From Gp1-AA145 sp963757135 (GTDB lineage: Bacteria > Acidobacteriota > Terriglobia > Terriglobales > Acidobacteriaceae), in the NCBI GenBank assembly GCA_963757135.1, contig CAVWQE010000011.1, positions 194,894 through 258,893 on the forward strand: 64,000 nt of DNA. Direction: 5' to 3'. Position numbers and translations under genes: made by a program. Under the pieces are notes generated by a model. It made no database searches. It was not told the DNA's origin and saw only the letters and a list, made by a program, of their open reading frames with translations. Of this stretch, positions 58,851 to 64,000 are shown piece by piece; the stretch's first letter is position 1, and each line of letters starts with the position of its first letter.

Positions 58851-59813
58851 ATGGTGAAACGCGCAGCACCGAAAAAGCGACCACGCAAAGCAAAGGCGGG
58901 CACGAAGGGATTGACTCCCGCGGAATGTCGATTAACCGAGCCTTCAGGTGCTGCCGCCGAAATTGGGAACACAATCGAAAAGGCCGGCGGCTGCGTGGTG
59001 GGTTCGTATAAGGAACCGCTAGGCGGCCATCCTGTTTTCATCGCAATTCTCCCGATTGATGCTGTTGAACCGACACCTTTTCAGCGGGACTTGTCCGATG
59101 CGCATCACAAACGGTTGGCAGACGTTATCAATAAGACTGGCCGTTTTCTTGACCCAATCATTGCTGTTGTCGCACCGCGTGAAGGTTTCTGGACTCCGAA
59201 TGGTCGGCACCGGCTTGAGGCCATGCGCCGGCTTGGAGCCAAGTCGATTGCTGCTCTGGTGGTATCGGACCGCGAGGTGGCGTGGCAGATCCTGGCTCTG
59301 AATACCGAAAAAGCCCATAACCTCAAAGAACGTGCGCTGGAAGTAATACGCATCTACCGCGGCTTAGTAGACGAAGACGCATCCCGACCGGAATCGCAGT
59401 TTGCCTTTTATCTGGATGAAGCCGCGCTGGTCACGCTTGGTGTTTGCTATGAACGCAGGCCACGCTTTGGTGGTGGCGTGTATCACCCCATATTGCGCCG
59501 GCTGGAAATATTCTCGGACGAGCCAGTCCGCCGCTCTATTAAGGATCACGAGAAGCGGGCCGGAATCGTGCTCGATTTGGAAGAGAAGGTGGCGGAAGTG
59601 GTGAAGAAGCTTAAAGAGCGCGGTCTGGTGAGCCCGTATCTGCGCTCATTTGTAATAGCCCGAATCAATCCTCTGCGCTGGATCAAAGGCGAACCGCCAA
59701 TACTCGAAGAAGTGTTCAAGACCATGCGCGAACGAGCGGGCAGGTTTAATGTAGAAAAAATCCGGCCACAGGATCTCGCCGGTGCTGGAGGACAGATGGA
59801 CGAAGAGACATAG
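58851..59813 (+). CDS. ParB-like N-terminal domain protein
   Basis: 320 residues. A basic N-terminus (KRAAPKKRPRKAKAGTKG) precedes a ParB/Srx-fold domain: AILPIDAVEPTPFQRDLSDA, HHKRLADVINKTGRFLDPII, APREGFWTPNGRHRLEAMRR, LGAKSIAALVV (the G-R-H-R nucleotide motif in place of G-E-R-R). A helical second half (EKAHNLKERALEVIRIYRGL; FIYLDEAALVTLG-type) has no centromere-binding HTH of the usual type. It is therefore a ParB-domain regulator or nuclease-like protein, not the chromosomal ParB; no parA is adjacent. It lies just upstream of a decayed gene and the tRNA array. Confidence 0.82.
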   Translation: MVKRAAPKKRPRKAKAGTKGLTPAECRLTEPSGAAAEIGNTIEKAGGCVVGSYKEPLGGHPVFIAILPIDAVEPTPFQRDLSDAHHKRLADVINKTGRFLDPIIAVVAPREGFWTPNGRHRLEAMRRLGAKSIAALVVSDREVAWQILALNTEKAHNLKERALEVIRIYRGLVDEDASRPESQFAFYLDEAALVTLGVCYERRPRFGGGVYHPILRRLEIFSDEPVRRSIKDHEKRAGIVLDLEEKVAEVVKKLKERGLVSPYLRSFVIARINPLRWIKGEPPILEEVFKTMRERAGRFNVEKIRPQDLAGAGGQMDEET

Positions 59814-59840
59814 AGTTTTCTGCCGAGCTGGGGGTGCGTC

Positions 59841-60094
59841 ATGGCAAAAAAAGGCCGCTAAAGTTCCGCCCAAACTTACCGAAGCGGAGCAAGACTTGAT
59901 TCGTCACATGGAGCATGGATACCAGTTAGAAACGGATTCGGTCGGGAGTGACCAGTGCTGCGCCGGTTGAAGGATGTGAGGAGATGCGGACGGCGTCCGC
60001 CAATCGAAATACAGTGAAGGCCCTGGAAGAGCGCCGTCTGATCATTCAGGGCAAGGACAGCGACCCGCTCAGGATTGAGTGGCACCACCCGTAG
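59841..60094 (+). pseudogene. Small conserved-type protein gene broken by several frameshifts
   Basis: ATG GCA then a run of seven A leads to an early stop. One base away, the protein continues as KKAAKVPPKLTEAEQDLIRH, MEHGYQLETDSVGSD. VLRRLKD then appears in a third frame, and EEMRTASANRNTVKALEERR, LIIQGKDSDPLRIEWHHP in the next, ending at TAG 60094. The pieces join into one ~85-residue protein of a type seen in Acidobacteria (helical, P-A-S-A-N-R-x-T-V-K-A-L-E-E-R). Three shifts in 250 bp indicate a true pseudogene more than a sequencing slip. Confidence 0.6.
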
Positions 60095-60422
60095 CCGAAA
60101 CCTCAACCTAGGTGTTCTGCGTGATAGTTTGGAGCTTTTTCCATGCCGCGGTGCGTCACTCGTCATTTTTCCCCAAGGTGAACTGTCTAATAAGTTGTGC
60201 GAGACCCTGACAGAACGTTACAGAGTTTGTAGTCCCATACGAGTTACGTCCGCTTGCCGGGAACGATTTAGGGGACTTGCATCGAGTCTCCCTGGTGATT
60301 CTCCAACAGCAGAACTACAAGCAAGCGAATCACAAACGGATCATTGTCGGTGAACTTCGGTCACCTGCTCATCATTGAACGGACTCAATTTAGGTCTTTC
60401 CGGGGATAGATGAAGGAAAGCT
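60095..60422. other. Gene-free stretch left of the tRNA array
   Basis: No supported gene, tRNA or repeat found in this ~330 bp. Confidence 0.4.
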
Positions 60423-60498
60423 TGGTTGCGCGGGCAGGATTTGCACCTGCGTTTAGAGGTTATGAGCCTCTCGTATTGTCCTACGCTACTACCGCGCC
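60423..60498 (-). tRNA. tRNA-Met (CAT)
   Basis: Cloverleaf on the minus strand with encoded CCA. Anticodon arm AGAGG-CTCATAA-CCTCT. Position 1-72 is G/A unpaired (initiator-like), but the anticodon stem lacks the three G-C pairs of initiator tRNA. The T-loop reads TGCAAAT, so position 55 is G instead of T. tRNA-Ile(CAU, lysidine) is an alternative. Confidence 0.8.
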
Positions 60499-60521
60499 AC
60501 AAATCCAACGTGAAAAGAAAA

Positions 60522-60596
60522 TGGTCCGGGTGGCAGGAGTTGAACCTGCGTGAACATGTGCCCAAGACATGTGGGTGGCCGCTACCCTACACCCGG
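60522..60596 (-). tRNA. tRNA-Pro (TGG)
   Basis: Acceptor CCGGGTG/CACCCGG, discriminator A, CCA encoded. Anticodon loop CTTGGGC between ACATGT-type stems gives TGG with G37, as expected for proline. T-arm GCAGG-TTCAACT-CCTGC. Confidence 0.9.
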
Positions 60597-60642
60597 ATCG
60601 TGTTTGTCGAAACAGGAGAGGGCGTTTTCAGCCCTCTCCTGT

Positions 60643-61873
60643 TTAGCCCTTCACGCAGACCACCTGGCGCAACGTATGAACCACGTCGACCAGATCGCGC
60701 TGCGCTTCCATCACCGCATCGATGGACTTGTAGGCCATCGGCGTTTCGTCGATGACGTCCGCGTCCTTACGGCACTCGACGCCGGCGGTTGCCTTGGCAT
60801 GGTCGTCCAGCGTGAAGCGACGCTTCGCTTCTGTACGCGACATGGCGCGACCGGCTCCATGACTACAACTCATGAAGCTTTCCGGATTGCCCTTGCCGCG
60901 CACGATATACGAACGCGCACCCATGCTGCCGGGAATAATTCCCATGTCACCTTCACGCGCACGTACTGCCCCCTTGCGCGTGATGAGAACGTTTTCGCCG
61001 TAGTGGTGCTCCCACGTCACGTAATTGTGATGGCAGCTGACAATCTCCACATTGCCTTCGAACGTCGGAACTTCTCCCGAGCTCTTCACGGCAGCGATGA
61101 TGTTGTCCATCATCAGCTCGCGGTTCGCCAGCGCGTAGTCTTGAGCCCAGTGCACTGCGCGGACGTAGTCCTCGAAGTGCTCCGTCCCCTGCGGCAGATA
61201 CGCAAGGTCCTTATCCGGCAGGTTGATCATCCACTGGCGCATGTCGTTCTTTGCCAGCTCGATGAAGAAAGTGCCGAAACGATTGCCCACGCCGCGCGAT
61301 CCCGAGTGCAGCAGGAACCAGACGTTCTCGTTCTCATCGAGGCAGACCTCGATGAAGTGGTTCCCGGTACCAAGCGTTCCCAGATGATTCACGCGCTGCA
61401 CGTGATTCAGCTTGGGATACTTCTCGACGATCGCCTTGTACGCCGGCTCCATCTTCGCCCACACTTCCAGCGTGATGCGCCGGAGCGTCCGCCCACGCGC
61501 CACGATCGTTCTTGCCGCCGTTGTCGGTGCGCCCGTGCGGCACCGCCTTCTCAATCGCTGTCCGGATGCCGTGCAGATCGTCGGGCAGATGGTTCGCGTG
61601 CAGAGAAGTCTGCACGGCAATCATCCCGCAGCCAATATCGACGCCAACAGCCGCCGGAATGATTGCGCCGCGCGTGGGAATCACGCTGCCCACAGTCGCG
61701 CCGATACCCCAATGCACGTCTGGCATCGCCGCGACCCACTTGTAGATGAACGGCAACTGCGCAACATTCAAAAGCTGCTGGCGTGCGGCGTCCTCAAGAG
61801 GGACACCCTTGGTCCAGGCCTTAATGGGTACGCCGTTCTCCGGCTTCATTATGTTGTAGGTTGAATCAGCCAT
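60643..61873 (-). pseudogene. rtcB: RtcB RNA ligase gene with one frameshift
   Basis: ATG 61873 starts MADSTYNIMKPENGVPIKAW; metal-site blocks follow in frame: MPDVHWGIGATVGSVIPTRG, AAVGVDIGCGMIAVQTSLHA, VPHGRTDNGGKNDRGAWADA. At about 61470 the frame shifts, and the rest continues as ITLEVWAKMEPAYKAIVEKY, GTGNHFIEVCLDENENVWFL, LHSGSRGVGN, IVSCHHNYVTWEHHYGENVL, and the guanylation site SCSHGAGRAMSRTEAKRRF. Apart from the shift the protein is full length. RtcB joins 2',3'-cyclic-phosphate and 5'-OH RNA ends and repairs cut tRNAs. It lies inside a tRNA array on the same strand. A sequence error is possible. Confidence 0.85.
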
Positions 61874-61916
61874 CGTATTTTCCTTTCTTGCGATCCAACA
61901 CTCGCCGTCACGAATC

Positions 61917-61990
61917 TGGTGGCTCGTCACGGAATTGAACCGTATCCACTGGCTTTTCAGACCAGCACTCTGCCGTCGAGTTCCCGAGCC
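61917..61990 (-). tRNA. tRNA-Phe (GAA)
   Basis: Acceptor starting GGCTCGG, CCA encoded. Anticodon arm CTGGT-CTGAAAA-GCCAG gives GAA. T-arm with TTCAATT loop. Acceptor pair 7-66 is mismatched. Confidence 0.88.
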
Positions 61991-61995
61991 AAACT

Positions 61996-62069
61996 TGGTG
62001 GACGGTGCGAGAATTGAACTCGCATTTCACGGTTGCAGGCCGTGGGTAATCCCCTTATACGAACCGCCC
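61996..62069 (-). tRNA. tRNA-Ala (TGC), with C33
   Basis: Acceptor GGGCGGT/ACCGTCC contains the G3-U70 wobble pair, the main alanine identity element, with discriminator A and encoded CCA. Anticodon arm CACGG-CCTGCAA-CCGTG gives TGC; position 33 is C instead of the near-universal T. Reading it as tRNA-Cys (GCA) would break the stem. Confidence 0.75.
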
Positions 62070-62073
62070 AATC

Positions 62074-62149
62074 TGGGGCGAGATGAGAGAATCGAACTCT
62101 CGTGACTGGAGCCACAATCCAGTGCCTAAGCCATTCGGCCAATCCCGCC
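62074..62149 (-). tRNA. tRNA-His (GTG)
   Basis: Anticodon arm CTGGA-TTGTGGC-TCCAG gives GTG. The extra G(-1) opposite C73 typical of histidine tRNAs is encoded (GGCGGGAT ... ATCTCGCC), with CCA. Confidence 0.92.
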
Positions 62150-62158
62150 ATCGAAATC

Positions 62159-62232
62159 TGGAGCTGGTCGAGTGAATCGAACACTCGTCGGAGAGGTACA
62201 AGCTCTCTGCACTTCCACTGTGCTAGACCAGC
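62159..62232 (-). tRNA. tRNA-Thr (TGT)
   Basis: Acceptor GCTGGTC/GACCAGC, discriminator T, CCA encoded. Anticodon arm GAGAG-CTTGTAC-CTCTC. T-arm CGAGTG-TTCGATT-CACTCG. Confidence 0.9.
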
Positions 62233-62239
62233 CAAACTT

Positions 62240-62314
62240 TGGAGCTGGCACGCAGCCTCGAACTGCGGTCTGGCGCTTACCATGCGCCTGCTCTTCCCGT
62301 TGAGCTATACCAGC
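62240..62314 (-). tRNA. tRNA-Thr (GGT)
   Basis: Acceptor starting GCTGGTA, CCA encoded. Anticodon arm GGCGC-ATGGTAA-GCGCC. T-loop TTCGAGG. It abuts the next tRNA with no spacer. Confidence 0.88.
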
Positions 62315-62316
62315 GG

Positions 62317-62388
62317 AGCTGGCGCGGCGATTCGAACGCCGATCACGGACTTACGAGGCCCGCGCTCTTCCTACTGAGCTACACCAGC
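62317..62388 (-). tRNA. tRNA-Thr (CGT)
   Basis: Acceptor GCTGGTG/CGCCAGC with discriminator T. Anticodon arm CGGGC-CTCGTAA-GTCCG. The 3' end runs into the 5' end of the Thr(GGT) gene and reads CCG, so CCA is not fully encoded. Confidence 0.85.
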
Positions 62389-62397
62389 GCAAAACTC

Positions 62398-62473
62398 TGG
62401 AGGTGGCGGGGAGAATTGCACTTCCGATGATCTGCTTTGCAGGCAGATGCCTTGCTGTCTTGGCTACGCCACC
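62398..62473 (-). tRNA. tRNA-Cys (GCA)
   Basis: Acceptor GGTGGCG/CGCCACC, discriminator T, CCA encoded. Anticodon arm TCTGC-CTGCAAA-GCAGA. The T-loop reads TGCAATT (G at position 55) and the T-stem has a mismatch, both unusual. Confidence 0.82.
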
Positions 62474-62482
62474 TCACAACTT

Positions 62483-62558
62483 TGGAGCGGAAGGCGGGAC
62501 TCGAACCCGCGCTCTCGACGTTGGCAACGTCGCGTCTTGGCCACTAGACGACTTCCGC
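62483..62558 (-). tRNA. tRNA-Gly (GCC)
   Basis: Acceptor GCGGAAG/CTTCCGC, discriminator T, CCA encoded. Anticodon arm CGACG-TTGCCAA-CGTCG. T-arm GCGGG-TTCGAGT-CCCGC. Confidence 0.93.
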
Positions 62559-62559
62559 T

Positions 62560-62634
62560 TGGAGCGAGCAGCGAGAGTTGAACTCGCGTCATCGGGTTGG
62601 AGGCCCGAGGCACCAGCCGCTATACCATGCTCGC
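62560..62634 (-). tRNA. tRNA-Gly (TCC), with C33
   Basis: Acceptor GCGAGCA with CCA encoded, body like E. coli tRNA-Gly(UCC). Anticodon arm TCGGG-CCTCCAA-CCCGA puts C at position 33. Trp(CCA) would require a broken stem. Confidence 0.8.
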
Positions 62635-62637
62635 TCT

Positions 62638-62712
62638 TGGCGGGAGATGAAGGACTCGAACCCTCGTACCTGGATTTGGAGACCAGTGTCCTAGCCGCTG
62701 GACGAATCTCCC
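62638..62712 (-). tRNA. tRNA-Trp (CCA)
   Basis: Acceptor GGGAGAT/ATCTCCC, discriminator G as usual for Trp, CCA encoded. Anticodon loop CTCCAAA; pair 31-39 is T/T mismatched. T-loop TTCGAGT. Confidence 0.82.
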
Positions 62713-62718
62713 GCAATT

Positions 62719-62792
62719 TGGCGGAGCTAACGGGAATTGAACCCGTCCCTGCTGATAGACGGTCAGCCATCCTGCCGATAGACCATAGCTCC
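62719..62792 (-). tRNA. tRNA-Asp (GTC), with C33
   Basis: Acceptor GGAGCTA/TAGCTCC, discriminator G (Asp identity), CCA encoded. Anticodon arm GCTGA-CCGTCTA-TCAGC puts C at position 33. T-arm ACGGG-TTCAATT-CCCGT. Confidence 0.82.
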
Positions 62793-62794
62793 GG

Positions 62795-62865
62795 CTCCCT
62801 CCCGTGGACTCGAACCACGATTTCCGCGTTCAGAGCGCAGCGTCCTGCCATTGGACGAAGAGGGA
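62795..62865 (-). tRNA. tRNA-Gln (CTG)
   Basis: Acceptor TCCCTCT/GGAGGGA, discriminator G. Anticodon arm CTGCG-CTCTGAA-CGCGG. CCA not fully encoded (CCG). T-arm CGTGG-TTCGAGT-CCACG. Confidence 0.86.
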
Positions 62866-62886
62866 ATTTCAAAATTGTCAAAGAAC

Positions 62887-62960
62887 TGGTTGCCGGGGAG
62901 CGATTCGAACGCCCGTACCCGGATTCAAAGTCCAGAGTCCTGCCACTAGACGACCCGGCA
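62887..62960 (-). tRNA. tRNA-Gln (TTG)
   Basis: Acceptor TGCCGGG/CCCGGCA, discriminator A, CCA encoded. Anticodon arm CTGGA-CTTTGAA-TCCGG. T-loop TTCGAAT. Confidence 0.9.
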
Positions 62961-63028
62961 TCACGCTTTCAGCGGTATCGCTTTCATGCACCGCACTCAC
63001 AACACGGCCGATTCATCGACGTTGTGTC

Positions 63029-63154
63029 CTAAGTGCGCCTGTCATCTGTACGCGCAATATCCACCAATTCGCTGTGATCGCCACCGCGCTCGCAATACAG
63101 CTCCGATGCGACCTCGATTTCAAAGCCTTCAAGTTCAATCGTTTGTGTCCTCAT
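63029..63154 (-). CDS. Possible small protein inside the tRNA array, 41 aa
   Basis: ATG 63154 to TAG 63029, 4 bp after the CCA end of the tRNA-Glu gene on the same strand. The product is MRTQTIELEGFEIEVASELY, then CERGGDHSELVDIARTDDRR. It is acidic and looks like protein. No ribosome-binding site is visible, since the tRNA 3' end occupies that position. Confidence 0.4.
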   Translation of the reverse strand: MRTQTIELEGFEIEVASELYCERGGDHSELVDIARTDDRRT

Positions 63155-63158
63155 AAGT

Positions 63159-63233
63159 TGGTAGCAGCGAGGAGAATCGAACTCCTATCTCAGCCTTGAA
63201 AGAGCCGCATCCTGGCCGTTAGACGACACTGCC
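63159..63233 (-). tRNA. tRNA-Glu (TTC)
   Basis: First tRNA of the array in the direction of transcription. Acceptor GGCAGTG/CGCTGCT with discriminator A and CCA. Anticodon arm CGGCT-CTTTCAA-GGCTG (contains wobble pairs). T-arm AGGAG-TTCGATT-CTCCT. Confidence 0.88.
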
Positions 63234-63241
63234 TCCTATCT

Positions 63242-63297
63242 GCGCATTGCGAAAATGCGCCATAAAAACCAAAAGCCCCCGATTTGTATCGGAGGCT
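63242..63297 (-). terminator. Terminator or attenuator hairpins just upstream of the tRNA array
   Basis: On the minus strand AGCCTCCGAT (63297-63288) pairs with ATCGGGGGCT (63283-63274, one mismatch) around a 4-nt loop, followed by TTTTGGTTTTTA. This looks like an intrinsic terminator for minus-strand transcripts. A second hairpin, GCGCATT/AATGCGC (63242-63260), follows before tRNA-Glu. It either ends an upstream transcript or attenuates the array. Confidence 0.6.
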
Positions 63298-63522
63298 CAG
63301 AAAACTCACGCGTATGGATGCGCCCCCGTTACATGACCGTACCTTCTCCCGCACCTTGCCACACAAAGGTGGCTGGTGTCGGGTGGCAATCGGTATGGGG
63401 TTTGCGCATCATTGCTTGTAGCTCAGTATTCACTGTTACATCATTCCTCTAATTCGTCAATACCCCCGAGTGTTGGAACCCACATGGTCTGTAATGTAGT
63501 TCAGCTCGTTCGAATTTCTAAA
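63298..63522. other. Gap between the ABC permease and the tRNA array
   Basis: No gene supported. It must contain the minus-strand promoter of the tRNA array unless transcription reads through from the permease gene; no clear -10/-35 pair was picked out. Confidence 0.35.
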
Positions 63523-64000
63523 TTAATCGTGGCGCAGCGCAGCCATCGGATCGATTCTCGACGCACGCAGCGCGGGAACCCAACAAGCGAGCGCAGCCGT
63601 CACTGAGACCACGCCCACAGCGATCAACATTTCAGCTAACTTTTCAGATTCAAGTCCTACCAGCATTCCACGAAGCACCCGCATAAGGGCCAGTGTCGCA
63701 CCGAGACCAATCGCCAGCCCGATTGCTGTCAGTCAACGGGCTTGGCGAAATACCAAGAGTTGAACGTTACCAGGAGTAGCACCGAGTGCCATGCGAACGC
63801 CGATCTCCTGTGTTCTGCGGGACGCAGTGTAGGACGTTACGCCGTAAACACCGGCTACCGACATCGCAAGTGCGATGCACGCTGTGATCGCAAGTAAGCT
63901 CATTATGAATCGCCTACTCGCGAGGGAATCTGCGACAAGACTCCGCATGGATGCACTGAGAAAAACCGGCTGGTCGGGGTCAACGCCAGCAATTGCCCGA
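63523..64000 (-). pseudogene. ADOP/MacB-type ABC transporter permease, C-terminal part with in-frame stop
   Basis: The frame enters from the right edge as AIAGVDPDQPVFLSASMRSL, VADSLASRRFIMSLLAITAC, GVYGVTSYTASRRTQEIGVR, MALGATPGNVQLLVFRQAR, then TGA at 63733-63735. It continues in the same frame as LTAIGLAIGLGATLALMRVL, LIAVGVVSVTAALACWVPAL, RASRIDPMAALRHD, and stops at 63523. These are the last three membrane helices of an FtsX-like permease (the R-M-A-L-G-A and P-A-x-R-A-S-R-I-D-P motifs). A single nonsense codon breaks it. Such permeases export peptides or drugs in Acidobacteria. Confidence 0.85.

Noticed and set aside
58851..59813. Chromosome or plasmid partition locus
   Set aside because: The protein has a ParB-type N-terminal fold but no partner parA, no parS-like sites noticed and an atypical nucleotide motif.
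60550..61662. 370-codon plus-strand frame across rtcB
   Set aside because: Antisense of a gene with full RtcB motifs, and it runs through the tRNA-Pro gene.
62403..63032. Plus-strand frame with repeated R-x-E-L/R-x-E-P-like pattern
   Set aside because: This is the antisense of consecutive tRNA genes; the repeats come from conserved T-arms.

Overview
The window looks like a chromosomal stretch of a soil Acidobacteriota bacterium (Terriglobia type). This is inferred from protein content, not from a marker gene. The evidence is an Oar-type TonB receptor with an N-terminal carboxypeptidase-regulatory domain, an ASPIC/UnbV-FG-GAP protein, an S53 sedolisin start, an ADOP/MacB-type ABC permease tail, and many short hypothetical proteins in mixed orientation. 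Roughly half the window is accessory DNA.

Layout. 0-6.3 kb: the start of a secreted S53 peptidase, a sigma/anti-sigma pair, a run of very small genes and a two-PilZ protein. 6.5-13.2 kb: an array of one- or two-gene modules separated by seven copies of a conserved ~28-bp directional site. One site is interrupted exactly by a 1.9-kb group II intron, and a 138-bp MITE-like element lies between modules. 13.9-22.5 kb: a DUF262 (GmrSD-like) gene, then a Cas1 homologue without CRISPR, fused to a zinc ribbon and an HTH, with a helper gene. Divergent from these is an operon for an HTH-like protein, an HNH-like zinc protein, and a family B DNA polymerase split into exonuclease and polymerase polypeptides. 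This set resembles a casposon and is the strongest candidate for an undescribed system here.

22.7-31.5 kb: a secreted protein, a 1693-residue RHS protein ending in a colicin-E5-like toxin domain with an overlapping putative immunity gene, an intact IS3-family element with a 4-bp target duplication, and a UPF0175/PIN toxin-antitoxin remnant. 31.7-49.9 kb: a carbohydrate-use region (PocR/AraC regulator, SDR, GH36 glycosidase, TonB receptor, UnbV and TPR proteins, beta-helix protein, aldose-epimerase-like enzyme, paired half-size EamA transporters, zinc alcohol dehydrogenase, enolase-superfamily dehydratase). 49.9-58.5 kb: an AbiEii remnant, HNH nuclease, SRAP protein, STAS protein, IS remnant, a GAF-GGDEF diguanylate cyclase, a sugar permease and ribokinase.

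58.8-63.3 kb: a ParB-like protein, a decayed small gene, and 16 tRNA genes on the minus strand with an embedded, frameshifted rtcB (RNA ligase). Several of these tRNAs have unusual loop bases, suggesting an accessory tRNA array, not the housekeeping set. The right edge holds an ABC permease tail with an in-frame stop. Frameshifts and stops recur (3.2, 11.0, 50.3, 59.9, 61.5, 63.7 kb). They may be decay in accessory DNA or assembly errors, and read mapping would settle which.
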